Below, piece by piece: positions 33,501 to 45,050 of a stretch of 64,000 bases of DNA. A model generated the notes under the pieces. The model was not told the origin of the DNA and did not search any database. It was given only the letters and a program-made list of their open reading frames with translations. A program made the translations under genes and the position numbers. Every line of letters starts with the position of its first letter. Position 1 is the first letter of the stretch. Source of the stretch: Mastigamoeba balamuthi (Eukaryota; Evosea; Mastigamoebida; Mastigamoebidae); assembly GCA_902651635.1 (NCBI GenBank), contig CACRSC010000018.1, positions 367,019 through 431,018 of the forward strand, written 5' to 3'.

Positions 33501-36500
33501 GCCCGTTTCTGCCTCAGGAGTTGCCGATGTTGTCTCGTCGTCAGTGCGTTCCTCACAGAGCGGCCTCGTATCGTCCTCCGTGCCTGGAGGTGCCACTGTC
33601 TCGTCTGCTGCCCTGGAAAGTGCTTCCTCGGCGACTCCCGTGCCAGGCAGCGAGGCAGAGTCTGCTGTCAGCCAGAGGCACTCGTCCTCGTCTGCTCCGT
33701 TGGCCACCCAAAGCGAGTCCGACACGTCTAGTGGCAGCCCCTCTGAGGGAAGCTCTTTGCTCATTGCGCCATCAGAGACTGCCTCCGGCACGTCGTTCGG
33801 ATCTTCTTCGGCCTCCTCATCGGGCCTGGCATCCATCTCGGAGGGCAACGGTCATAGCGTTTCCATCGCGTCGCAGTCTGCAGAAGTCAGCACAGAAGCA
33901 GTTGCCTCAGGGGCAACACAATCGAGCAGCTCAGAAACTTCCGGAGCCCCCGGGGCGGTACAAGGTTCGTCGGTGGATGGTAGTGGGACAAGCCTTTCAG
34001 GGGCAGTTTCTGGAAGCACTACCGACAAGCAGCCGCCATCCCAGGGCAGCGCCTTGAGCGCTGGTGCGCAGAGCTCATCGACCGGCCAGTCGTCGTATAT
34101 AGCTCCAGGAGGATTCATATCACCCAGCGAGGGCGGCACACAGAACTCAGCGACCGGCCTGTCGTCTTCTTCAGCAACAGGGGGATCCACGACGCCCAGC
34201 GAGGGCACGGCCAACAGCGAAGCGAGCACTGGAGGTGCTGCCAAGGCGACATCGCAGGAGTCGGGCGGGACGACAGCGGCTGCCAAGACCCCGGTGGTCG
34301 CCTTCATGGGCCTCTTAGCGGTACCTCTGATTGCGGCCCTCGTGGTGGCGTTGCTCCTTCTACTGAGAAGGCGGCGCAAGCGGCGGGTGGACCCCAACTC
34401 CGAGGGGGAGAGCGAGGGCGGGCTGATGAGCATACCGTCCAAGAGCAAGAGCAGCAAGGGCTCGTCGTCCAAACAGAAGTGGGGCAAGAAGAACAGCGTC
34501 TCCCCCGACGACGGCATGCAGACCATCGGGTCGCACTCTGGCGCTGGCGAGAAGTCGCGCAAGCAGGACGCCGACCAGGGGATCCCCGAGATAGGGTCTC
34601 GTGTTGCGCAAGGCCGGGACAGGAACATCCCCGAGGTCGAAGTGCCCGAACTACCCAGCGACGAAGGCAAATCGCGTGCCAAAACAGCCGCAGCAGCCGA
34701 GGAGATCCCCGAGATCGGGTCGTCGTTCGCTGCTGCCGCCAGCAAGGGCAAAGCACCCAGGGGAAAGGACAACTCGATTCCAGAGCCGGACATACCCGTG
34801 ATGGGATCCTCGGAGGCGAAGAAGGAGAAGCGCTCTAAGAGAAACGAGGGCGACGGCATCCCAGAAATCGAGTCGATCGATGCGGGCGACGCAGCGAGTA
34901 AAGGCGGCAAGGGAAGAGATGCTGGAAAGAAGGGAAGCGGATCCAAGGGGAAGGAGGCGGAGGTCCCTGCCATCCCAGAAATCGGGTCCACGGAAGCACC
35001 ACAGACTAAAGGGAAGAAGGCGAAGAACAAAGGGCAGAAGGGCGCTGAGATACCGGAACTTAGTTCAAAGGAGGCCTCCAAGCAGAGCAAGACCAAGGGA
35101 GAGCCTGCAGGACAGGACATTCCGGCGATCGGGTCAACAACTAGAACCGACGCTCACGTCAAGGCCAAGAAGAACTCGAAGGAAAACGACGGAATTCCGA
35201 CCCTTGATTCCCACGAGGCAACAGTTGCAACGAAGGCACCGCAGGAAATCCCGACAATTGACACCCACGAGGCTTCCATCAAGAACGCAAGCGATTCCGG
35301 AGATGTGCCCGAGCTCAAATCACGCCCGGCAGAACAGAAACGCAAAGGAATCGATAAGAGCGGCACTACACTGCCAGAGCTGGGGTCAAAGTTCGTGGGC
35401 GGAGCAGGTGCACAGGCCGCTCCTGCACCAGCAGATCTTTCGACTCTGGGAGACAAGGGAGACAAGCTGCCCACGCTCAAGGACAAGCGGGCAGGAGGAC
35501 TGCCTCCAATTGGCTCCAGAATGCCACGACCACCGCCGATGGCTGGCGAGGCAGCCATCCCCGAGATAGGGTCACACGAGAAGGCACCGGCCCCAGCAGC
35601 TCCCACTCTGGAGGATGGCGAGCAGATGATGACAGAGTTAGGGTCGCACAAAAGCAGGCAGAGGGCAGGGTCGCTGCTCAAAGGAAAACGGAAGGCCTCG
35701 GTGTCGCCCGAGCCTGTGGGAGCCCGTGGTGGAGGGGAGCAGCCAGAGGGAATCGCTGAGCTGGGCTCTCACCAGCGCAAGGACAGGGCTGCGCCCAAGG
35801 TGCAAGCTGCAAGCAATGCTCCGAAGCCAGAGGCCAAGTTTGCGGAACCACCCGACCTGCCAGATGGGCCTGCGACACTTGGCTCGCATTTCGTATTCCG
35901 CAAATCGAAGACAGCGAAAGAGCCTATGCCAGATGCTGCGCAACCACCAGAGGAAGAGGATGGCATGGAGCAGCTGGGGTCCAAGATCGTCAAGCCCGGC
36001 AAGGCTCCCAAGACCAAGACGCCAGGTGGGCCTCAGGAGCCCCAGGACGACGGCCTGGAGTCGCTGGTCTCGAGGTACGTGCGGCAAAAGAAGGCGGCAG
36101 CCCAGGCGGGACAGCCGCCACCGCCAGGGCCACCGCAGGCACAGGACGACGGGCTGGGTCAGCTGGGGTCGCACGACGCAGTACATGGGCCCAGGGCGAT
36201 GGGCGAGGAGGGCGGCGAGTTCTTCGGAGCCGGCGACATGGCGGAGCTCAGCACGCACTACGCACGGCACGGACTCGGGATCAAGATGCCCGTGCTCAGG
36301 GGCGGGACGTGGGCACATGCTGCTGGAGGGACGTTCACGTCTGCGGCCGTATCAGTGGAGGCCAATGACATGGCGGTGGAAGACATCGCTCCTTCGGAGG
36401 AGCCTGAGCCACTCGCAGAACCCCCGCAGGTCAGCATCGAGGTGGCACCTGAGAATGCAGGGGCAGCTCCGGAGGGTTCTGTGGTCGTCACAGAACACGA

Positions 36501-36549
36501 GGTCGCAGCTGCACCAAGCCCGTCACCGCTCAATAAAGAGACTGTGTGA
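24534..36549 (+). CDS. giant single-pass surface protein with repeat-bearing cytoplasmic tail
   Basis: Five exons: 24534-25940, 25991-26074, 26128-30675, 30737-30908, 30959-36549, giving 3,933 residues. Order: signal peptide; acidic, serine-rich region (residues about 130-470) made of degenerate NESSDELESE-type units with many N-glycosylation sites; a large globular ectodomain (about 520-2600); a mucin-like Ser/Thr-rich stalk (about 2620-3170); one membrane span (FMGLLAVPLIAALVVALLLLL, about 3183-3205) followed by RRRRKRR; and a 720-residue cytoplasmic tail with about 22 copies of an IPEIGS-like motif. I recognise no family for the ectodomain; its first part (FGVLFVPDVLAAELS, GGVVYTSG) looks like an alpha/beta fold. 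The layout suggests an adhesion or surface receptor protein. An AATAAA at 36532-36537 lies inside the last codons. The exact first small exon (25991-26074) was chosen by phase. Confidence 0.8.
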
Positions 36550-36782
36550 TTGACTATCCCACGCCTTGCTGCTGTTTCTTCAGGAAAACAGGGACAACCC
36601 TTTGTGGACAGCAAACCTTGTGCGTCGATAATAGCTGACTTTGGACTGTGGCCCACTGGAGGCTCCGAATCACTTTGTAGTGAAGAAATCATACCTCAGG
36701 GAGACAAAGGACCCACGAAGCCCAAGGAAACCGTCATACCTGCACGATCACTCTTGGTGTGTAAAAACGAATGAGCTGTAAA

Positions 36783-36854
36783 GGTTCCGTAGTATAAGGG
36801 TTAGTATAGGAGACTCTGGATCTCTTGATCTCAGTTCGAATCTGAGCGGGACCA
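36783..36854 (+). tRNA. tRNA-Gln (CTG)
   Basis: A cloverleaf with acceptor stem GGTTCCG/CGGGACC (one G-U pair), anticodon arm GGAGA-CTCTGGA-TCTCT with anticodon CTG, T arm CTCAG-TTCGAAT-CTGAG and discriminator A. A short T-run follows, as for Pol III termination. An identical copy lies inverted at 41554-41625. Confidence 0.9.
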
Positions 36855-37061
36855 AAATTTTGCTCGTGACGAAACTACAGCATCTAGATGTACATTTATT
36901 TGTGTGGGTTTCTTATCGCGAGAAAAGTGAGAGCTTGTGCAAAGCAATGACCACTCCGGAGTGACGGGTGGATTCTGAATTGCCAAACAGATGAACGTGA
37001 GTAATCAGTTGTTGGGTCGTTCATGCGTGCAGCTTTACATCACTACCACCACTACCAGTTT

Positions 37062-39983
37062 CTACCTTCTGCCGACGTTTGCTGCAAGGAACTTCTGGAA
37101 CAGCGCCGTCCCGAACCCGGGGACACTGAGCAGCCCCTCCAGCGACTCGAAAGGTCCGTTTGCCTCCCTGATCATCACGATCGCGGCAGCCCTCTTCTCC
37201 CCGATGAGCTTGAGCTGGTGCTCCATCTCCTCCTTGGTGCACGTGTTGATCTGCTCCAGCAAGAGCTCCTTCCCCGACCTCCTCGGCGCTTTCTTCTCGG
37301 GCTTGGGCGTCTGCAGCTGCGTCAGCTTCTGCTTGATGTCCTGACTCTGCGGAATCAGCTCGGCCGCTGTGAAAAGTGATCAATAGATGTGAGTAACGAG
37401 GTGTGCTGAGTGTAGAGACCCTTACCCTTGCTGTAGAGCTCCTTTGCTTGGAGCTCGAGGAAACGAGCGCGGTTTGCGATCTTGAGGCCTGCCTTGGCCT
37501 TGGAGACAGGAGTTGCCGTACGGAGCATGGTCATGCTCAAGCAATCAACCTCCTCCTCCTCCTCCTCCTCTTCATCATGATCTGCCTCCTCCTCCTCGCC
37601 AGAAAGCTCCGGGTCCTCGAACCTGACAGTTCGCACGACGGGAGTCTCGTCATGCGGAGGGACCTCCTCCTCATCCTCCTGCACCGGCGCCTGGTCTTGG
37701 TCCTGGTCCTGATCCTCGTGGTACACCTGATACGGGGCCTGATCCTCGGTGCACGGATCGCTTGGTATCTCCGAGCTCAGCCCCTCCGAGCTGTGATCGA
37801 TGTCGAACTCGTCGAGCCTCAGGCACCTGTCCATATCAAACTGCGGTGCCGGGGCTTCGTCCTCTTCGGGGTCCACTGCCTCGTCGAGAGCCGCGTCCAC
37901 CGCGTCTCCTTCGTTGAGAACACCGTCGACCTCGACCCCCTGGGCCAGGGGCTCGGGCTCAAGCTCCGACTCGTTCTGGTCGCAGCGCTCCTCGGTACCC
38001 ACCGAGTTTCGCTCGGACGTGGGCGTCTGGAAGGGCTCGCACGCGGCCTGCACTTGGTCGGCCGACAGCCGCTGCAGGGGCAGAGGCACAGAGACGGGGG
38101 CGTCCGAAGGCTGTTTCTGCAGCTCCTGCAGGACCGTCTTGGTGACCATCTTGTAGATGCGGTGCACGAGCTCCTTGGGGACCGTCGGGTCCTCGAGCAG
38201 GTTCTCCTTGTCGAACGCGACCTGCGACGGGCGCGCGTCGTAGGCTGAGCGCAGCGGCTTCTTTTGGAGGCCCTGCTGCTGCCTGGCAACACGCGGGTTG
38301 TGCATGCCCAGGGGCGCCGCAGCGTTCTTCTTGCGGAGCCACTCGTCAAACTGCGCCTGCAGGTCCGAGGGGCAGGGCTTCTTCTCGTCGCAGACAACGA
38401 CCGTGTTGACGATGTTGCGCGACTGCACGACGAACTTCAGCGTCGCCTCGGTCTCGGACACGAACGAGTAGGTCGGCGAGATGTTGGCCAGCATCACAGA
38501 CGTGCAGTTGCCACCGAGCGAGTCCTGCAGGACGTTTGCGGTGGTCAGAACACGTTGGCCGAGGAACCCGGAAATACGTTGCGTGCGTGCGTGTCGGGTG
38601 CACCTGCAGCAGGCGGGTGAGCTTGCTCTCCCTGTACGGCACACGTGCTCCCTTGGTGTTGAGCGCCGTGACGACCTTGTTGAGGTGGAAAAGACTCTTG
38701 TTGATCATCTTGGACTCTGCCATCCTCAGGCCCCTGCTCGGGACACAAACGATGAGCGATGGCCTACGGATAGGCGGCCAACTGCGCACGACGCCCGTGG
38801 CACAGCAGAGACGATAGAGGGAGCGTGGACGAGGCCAGGGGTTGAGGGGGACGCACTTGTTGGAGAGGCGCCTGTTGTCCTCGGAGCCGGCGAGGTCGAT
38901 GAGGTTGATCTTGCCGGTGAGCGTGCGCTGCTCGTCGACGGGCACCGACACGCGGACCGAGAGCATGAGGTGGCTCCTGCTCGACGAGTGGTTGAGCTTG
39001 GTCGCCCCCACGGCCCTGCGCCTCGACGCCTGCTCGAAGAACAGGCCGAAGTCCGCCATCGACGCGATGCGCACAGACGTGAGCCCCACGACAAACGGGC
39101 CGTTGCGGTCCTCGCGGATGACGAGGTCCTGCTGCCCCGCCGCCCCGCTCGAGAGCAGGTCCACGAGCTTCTCATTGTAGATCTCCAGGGCGCTCAGAGT
39201 CAGCTCGGCACCCTCGGGCTTGGTGCTCAGCAGCCGCTCCACAACCCTAGGCGTGATGCCTGCGGAGAACCGAGCGAACCGACGGGTGACCGAGTCAGTC
39301 GCTGCGGCTCTGTTGTGCGTGTCGTGACGCACCGGGGTTGGTGGCGGAGCCCTGCATGGTGAACGTCTTGCCGGCGCCCGTGTTGCCGTAGGCGAACACG
39401 GTGGCGTTGATCCCTGAGACGCAGGAAGAGGGACCCCCGTCAGCGACTAGCGGGAATTGTAGGGAGTAACAGCTCACCCTTGAAAACCGACTCTGTGAGC
39501 GGGCACACCTCGGCGAAGATCTCCTCCTGCGTCGACGTCTCCCCGAAGCACGCGTCAGCCCTGCGCGGGACAGCGAGTTTGAGCGGAGGGGAACGCGTTT
39601 TGTTTCGTATTTTTGAAAAACGGGCTGTGGCGTTCAAAAATACGGCGGGAGAACGGCAGGGCCCGGGAGAGATGGCAGGGCGGCGGCGCACTGGTACTTG
39701 GTGACGAGGTTGAGGCGGCGGAGCTCGACCGAGTCGCGGCCCGTGCACGTGATGCACCTGACGTCCGAGGGCTCGTCCGCCAGGAACGGCCTCACTCGCA
39801 CGACAACCTGCCAGCGCAGCCCCAGCGAGTGAGTTGAGCGAGCGAGACGAGACGAGTGAGCGAGTGAGCGAGTGGCCCGCAGAGCAGCGCAGCGCAGCGG
39901 CAGGGCAGACGGGCAGCGGGTGGCAAGCTGGGGCGGACGTGGGAGGGGAGAGGGGGCGTCACCTTAACGCGCGACTCTGTCAT
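37062..39983 (-). CDS. kinesin-10 (Kid/KIF22-like)
   Basis: Eight exons: 39983-39963, 39807-39692, 39560-39478, 39413-39333, 39259-38857, 38733-38604, 38524-37426, 37366-37062, giving 745 residues. The N-terminal motor begins [10 protein letters not shown], with P-loop GNTGAGKT (about 83-90), switch I NHSSSRSH (about 190), switch II DLAGSE (about 225) and [12 protein letters not shown] long acidic linker follows (an Asp/Gln run, then a Glu run near residue 600). The last 100 residues contain a helix-hairpin-helix pair ([32 protein letters not shown]), the DNA-binding feature that defines KIF22/Kid. Kinesin-10 motors push chromosome arms toward the spindle equator. Intron 1 carries GAGTGAGCGAGTGAGC-type tandem repeats. 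Confidence 0.85.
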
Positions 39984-40305
39984 CGGGGGCGGCTCAGAGG
40001 TACAGACGGGTGTCGCTAACACAAACGCGCAAAACTAAAAAGCCCGCGAAAGAGAAAGATCGATCTGGTGACGAGAAAGTGCGCGCACGAAAATTTAAAT
40101 ATTTGTGAGATTCTGTCAGGCGACCCACGGGATCGGTGGGCTTCCGCAAGAACGCGAGACTTTCATGACGCAGAGATCGCGAGAGGCTTGGCCTCCGATC
40201 CAGGCGGAATCTCTTTGGTGTGCAGTTCCCAAAGTACCGTTTGGGAGGTGGAATCTCCGAGATTCCCAGATCTGCCGCAGGCACACCAGAAATCCCACTG
40301 CCCTC
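39984..40305. promoter_or_regulatory. bidirectional promoter with two adjacent palindromes
   Basis: A 322-base gap separates the divergent kinesin-10 and LRR-like genes. It holds two neighbouring perfect inverted repeats, CCCAAA-GTACCG-TTTGGG at 40228-40245 and GGAATCTCCGAGATTCC at 40250-40266, within 80 bases of the LRR-like start. These look like binding sites for dimeric regulators, but no factor can be named. Confidence 0.35.
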
Positions 40306-41478
40306 ATGTGCACTCCGACGCTGCTGGCCCTCAGTGCACGCGCCGTTGCCTCTCTGCTCGCCTCCGACCCGTGCGAGCCCACTCCCCCGCTCCCCCAGCT
40401 GACCCTCGCCCCCTCCGCAGCGGCTTTGCGGGCGCCCACGCGCTGCCTGCCGAGCTCTCGGAGCTCGTCCTCAGCGAGGCTGCGGCCCTGCTGCCCCCGC
40501 ACGACCTCCTGCGCAGGTGCTGGCGCCCGGACATCTCTGTCCTCGACGCCAGGCGCGCCTCCCGCAGCCGCGGCACACTGGACCTAGCCCCGGCGCTCTC
40601 GTCATGCGGGAGCCTATGCAGAATCGGTGAGACCCGCTCCGCTGCCCCCCTGCAGGTCGCCCCCGCGTGGCACTGCCTTTGGTGTGGAGTGCTCACTGTG
40701 CTGTCGTTCTTTGGACCGGTTTTTCGCTTCCGTCTCTGATATTCAATTGTGGCACTGCCCGCGTTTTTCTCGTAGAGTGCTTTGTGCTCTTGTGGCTGGT
40801 CTGGGTTGTTTGCTGCTGCTCTCAACATGAACGTCAATTGCGGGTGTGGCCTCTTAGTCACTGAGTCTCTCTGGCAACGCAGACCTGCGCTGCTGCCGCG
40901 TGGACAACTCGCAGCTCTCCGAGCTCCTGGCCTCGTGCCGCGCATCCGTCTCGGAGCTCGCGGCCTCGATCGAGATCTCGAACAGCGAGTCCGCGAGCGC
41001 TCTGGCCCGCTCGGTGTCGTCGTGCGCGGCCATGGGGCGCCTGTGCCTCAAACTACGCGTGTGGGACGGTGTCCGCGTCGATCTATCGCCTCTCTCGTCA
41101 CTCGCGTCGCTACGCGTGCTGGTGCTCAGGGGCGACGTACGGCAGTGCGCCGGCGTCGCCGAGGCCGTCTGCGCCCCGCGCGAGCACCTCAAGGTTGCTG
41201 ACGTCGGCGGTGCCGCGCTGACGGACGCCGACGTCGTCCGGCTGATCGAGGCGGCGCCTCTGCTGCGCGAGCTTCGCCTACACGACAGCAGAAAACTGAC
41301 TGCACACCTCTTCGAGCACCTGCTCTACGCCTATGCCGGGCAGAGGGCGCCGCGGAGCTTACGCGTGCTGGACGTGGCAGGCACGATGGCCGTAAGGGCT
41401 GTGGGGCTCGTCGCTCAGATACGCGAAATGTTTCCCGATCTGCTGTTGGTCACACACGTGCACCAACGATTGTTGTGA
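40306..41478 (+). CDS. leucine-rich, LRR/F-box-like protein
   Basis: Three exons, 40306-40370, 40421-40626 and 40883-41478, giving 288 residues. The N-terminal third is helical and Leu-rich (LPAELSELVLSEAAALLPPHDLL), which could be a degenerate F-box. The rest has spaced LRR-like strands: LRVLVLRGD, HLKVADVGGAALTDADVV, LLRELRLHD, LRVLDVAG. Such proteins usually serve as substrate adaptors or scaffolds. The second intron is long for this window (256 nt). Family assignment rests on Leu spacing only. Confidence 0.65.
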
Positions 41479-41553
41479 CTGTAGACCAACAGGAATACTA
41501 CACAACGCTAAGGTTGTTACAGAATTGATATCGGTCGACCTGAGAGAAAAATT

Positions 41554-41625
41554 TGGTCCCGCTCAGATTCGAACTGAGATCAAGAGATCCAGAGTCTCCT
41601 ATACTAACCCTTATACTACGGAACC
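41554..41625 (-). tRNA. tRNA-Gln (CTG), second identical copy
   Basis: The exact reverse complement of the tRNA at 36783-36854, including the CTG anticodon and the discriminator A, followed by a T-rich run on its 3' side. The 5' flanks differ, so the copies are separate genes and not part of a longer recent duplication. The AT-rich repeat island begins about 100 bases upstream of this tRNA's 5' end. Confidence 0.9.
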
Positions 41626-41729
41626 CATTAACAATGAGTTAGTTCCTGCAGCAAGTTTGGATTCTGAGAGGCTGGCGCTCTCTGTGGGACCGGGAAAGGA
41701 GAAGAGGGTCTGGGCATTTGCATAACCCA

Positions 41730-43960
41730 CTATGTGCTGCGGTTCCATGGTATTGCGAAAACTGGCGGGTATATCTGCATGGTTACTGTGCAGTAATCAT
41801 ACAGTTTGTCTTTTCTTGTATAAATAGTTATTTTATTTTCATGTGCCCCATTGTGCTGTTCTGGACTGGGCATTGCTGCCCACAAATAAGATGAATTGTG
41901 GTGGTTGACCACAGTAGCCCTCTTTAAAACAAGCAAAGAGAACATCACTAAGAACAGCCCTACATTGTGTCATGCACAGGCATGAAACCTGAAGCATGAT
42001 TGAACAGAATGTGAGCTGGAAAGCCAGCCAGTTGGAGAGGTCTGTGTACTGCTTGTTGCTGGGTGCAGCTGCAGCAGGGCTGTCATTGTTGACATACTTG
42101 TTGGGGTTGAAGAAGTTCTCATTGAATATACTCTTCTGGGTATCCACGTGGAAAACTACCAGTTACCACACAGTTTCACATGAAAATATCCCGGTTACTG
42201 GGCAGTACTACGCAGGTACCTGTTCGGGGTTCATAAAACATAAATACTGAAATATTTCCTCTTTTGTTCTCTTCTATGTTCCTCTCTTTATGTCGCTTCA
42301 AGGGCATCGATGGGTGCCTCTGTGGCTCCCCTGTGTGCAGGGACAGGGATAATAAAGAGATGCATTACATTAATAACAGTCACACATTCTATCTCTCTGA
42401 GCCCCTGCAGTTGCAGCCACCCAAGCAGCACTCCTAACTTCCTTGCTCTTATGTGTAGTGCCTGAATACCATTCCCATTCCATGTGCTATGAGAGCAGGA
42501 GTAAGGAAGACACACATAACATAGTCCTTACAACACACAGCCATAGTGAACAATGATATTTAGCCAAAAACGAAAAAAAAAGCACTTTGTACACAGGCCC
42601 ACGCCGCACTTACAGTTTTCTGGGCAGTACTGCTTGGGTACCCATGCAGTTACCGTGTCTCTTTTTTTTTTCTGTTTGCTCTGTTATCTCTTCTGTCCCT
42701 TACAATGGCTGAGAATAAGTGCTCTGGCAATCCAGAAGACTATATCATCCATCAGGACTTCCCTTCTCCAAGCCCATACATTTCCAGGCCACCAGCAGGC
42801 CCAGCAGAATGCACAGGACAATGATGCACCAGAGGAGAAGCTGCTAGACAATGCACATGGCATGTGCCACTGACTTATACAATGGCATAAGTTACCCAGT
42901 TAGCCAGCCAGTACTGGAATGATTGTACTGTGCAGTGGGCTTATGCACTGCAAGTCATCAGATGGCTGTTGTGAGGGCAGAACACCCCTGGGCAGTACAT
43001 TGGGAAGTATTACACCCTTCTACAAAAACCAGGCTGGTCAGTATGCTGCTGGAGTGATGTAAAGTGAAATGCCAGAACATACTCTATGCTGGCGTATAAG
43101 CATGTGCTGCCAGCAGATAATTATGTGTCACTGGCATATAATATGTGTCACTGGCATAGAAATATGTGCTGCTGGCATAATTATATACTGCTGGCAGATC
43201 GGAAAACTAATGGAACAAAAACAACGTACTGCAAGTGTGTAGAGCATGTCCGACTGCACACTCTGAAGGTAGTCATCATTGGGTACTATTCCCCCCATCG
43301 TGTTATATGGGCTTGCATTACACCCGTTTTCGAGAGAGGCAGTCTCTTTGAGGTACTCCAAGGAGCAGCCTCTGCATTCGCAATTGTCTTTATACTGTTT
43401 GCCCTGCTCAACCAATATTCAGCCAGATGGATGAAAACAATGGAGCATGAAAGCAAGAATGATAAAGGTATGCACCAGGCTGCGCCATGAGAATACTGAG
43501 CCTCCCATACGGATATGGGAACAGCCTCGCCACTTATTATACATAAACACATCCACATGTATGATGAACACAACTGATGATAAAACAAAGATTGTTTTTG
43601 GAGGTGCAAGCCAATAAATATTCAAGAGGGCACACCATCACTGGTGACCACTTCAATTGCATACCTGTCCAGACCCTGAAAACCGCACCCTACAGCCACC
43701 TGCAGGTTGTCTGCAACCTGCATGCAGTGTTTCTGCAGCAGCATGGCCTGCTTGTGCCTGGCCTTATCCAGCTTATTTGTTATTGTTTTGCAATTGTACA
43801 CAAGTTGAAGCTGGCAAAACAGGTCCCACATGGCAGTATGAGTTGTATGGCTCCACAGACGGCTGGAAAGCAACATGCTGAAGTGCACGTTCTATCTCTG
43901 TGAATAGCTGCACACACAGATGACGTATATTGCGAGCACATGCATGACCAGGTCGTTGTC
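41730..43960. other. AT-rich island, left part, no supported gene
   Basis: Composition drops abruptly from GC-rich to AT-rich. Short ORFs on both strands (for example 41839-42147 minus, 102 residues; 43577-43903 plus) lack recognisable domains. A motif around GGGCAGTAC recurs near 42195, 42620 and 42995. Nothing else here can be named. Confidence 0.4.
43087..43200. repeat. cluster of CTGGCATA(TA)-type short repeats
   Basis: Several degenerate copies of a roughly 20-base unit built on CTGGCATAATTATAT and its inverse. The same unit occurs in at least four other clusters in the island. Confidence 0.6.
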
Positions 43961-44094
43961 AGGGGCTGAGTCCTTGTAGTCCAGGAAAGAGCACAGAACG
44001 ATCATTAAGCTGGGCATCGTCTGCCTTAGTGCAGCAATGTACTGAGGAAACGTGATCTATTGATGCCCTTGTACACCTCCAGCTGAGTGTGCAT

Positions 44095-44275
44095 ACAAAG
44101 AACCTATCTGCACTGAACCAGAGAGATCTCATAACGAGGTAAAGAGGCTGACTGCTGAAATCGCCTTTCCTACTGGACCAGGTCTTCTTGTTCCAGCACA
44201 GTAGCAGGACCAGATCATCAAGGGCTTGAAGGCTGCCAGGGCCAAGTTGAAGGACAAGATCACCACATAACATGC
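44095..44275 (+). pseudogene. decayed copy of the island coiled-coil exon
   Basis: This stretch closely matches 51670-51845, part of the second exon of the coiled-coil gene: ACCAGGTCTTCTTGTTCCAG, GACCAGATCATCAAGGGCTT and GGCCAAGTTGAAGGA all recur in the same order. Its reading frame is broken. It shows that the island gene exists in more than one copy. Confidence 0.7.
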
Positions 44276-45050
44276 ATAGTGGAGCTCTGTGTAGCACAGT
44301 AATAATACTGCTATGCACCACTACATAGGTCCACTATCTGCTACTATATCACTACAGTGCAATCATCACTACTTCTGTTATTCCCATTCTATTCAATTAG
44401 TTACTGTGAATTAAAAGGACTTTTCTTTTCATTGTTCTCAGAAGAGAGAAGAAGTTAGAGATAAATGGTGTGAAGTGAGCATTTGTGAAAGAAGACAACA
44501 TCACAGTCTCTTGATGGCTCTTCATTTGACAGAAGGGAAGAGAAGCAGAGAAAAGATACTACTTGAATGACTGGCCATGAGCAGTCCTTGTGCAGGTTTG
44601 CTGAAGCTGGTGCTTATCTCAGCCATAAGAGACAGGCAAATAGAAGTCAATAAGCCCCCTCACTATGCATCTGCTTCTGCAACATGTCTCTCTACATATT
44701 GGTCCACTATGCTGTGTAGTCGATGCATCTACTTCATTTCACTACATATATATGCATTCACTAGACTCTGCTATGCATTTGCTTCCTTCCAATGCATGTG
44801 GCTATACCACCTACATTCACTCTGTAGTATAGTTCCACCAGTTTACTATGCACCACTTCACGTCAAGCAATGTTACAGCATGTAGCAGATCCTCTGCTAC
44901 ACCTCATAGTTCATTCATTGTGCTACGCACTGCTATGACAGGATCTGCTACACACTGCTATGCATGAAGGCACTACATGCCACTCACTACACATGAAGGC
45001 ACTATGCACTGCTACACAATTTGGCTGCCCACCTACTACCCATTCATACT
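44276..45050. repeat. degenerate CTAC/TGCACTA low-complexity tract
   Basis: Words such as CACTACA, CTATGCAC and TGCTACACA recur throughout without a fixed period, especially at 44890-45020. It looks like a decayed simple-sequence tract. No gene is supported. Confidence 0.45.

Noticed and set aside
33852-35120. 422-codon minus-strand frame opposite the giant surface protein
   Set aside because: Ser/Pro-rich antisense shadow of the stalk and tail repeats, with no start context, domain or splice logic of its own.
42001-42250. Short ORFs with hydrophobic segments in the left part of the island
   Set aside because: Overlapping frames on both strands, no signal of selection or domain, and a repeat-rich background.
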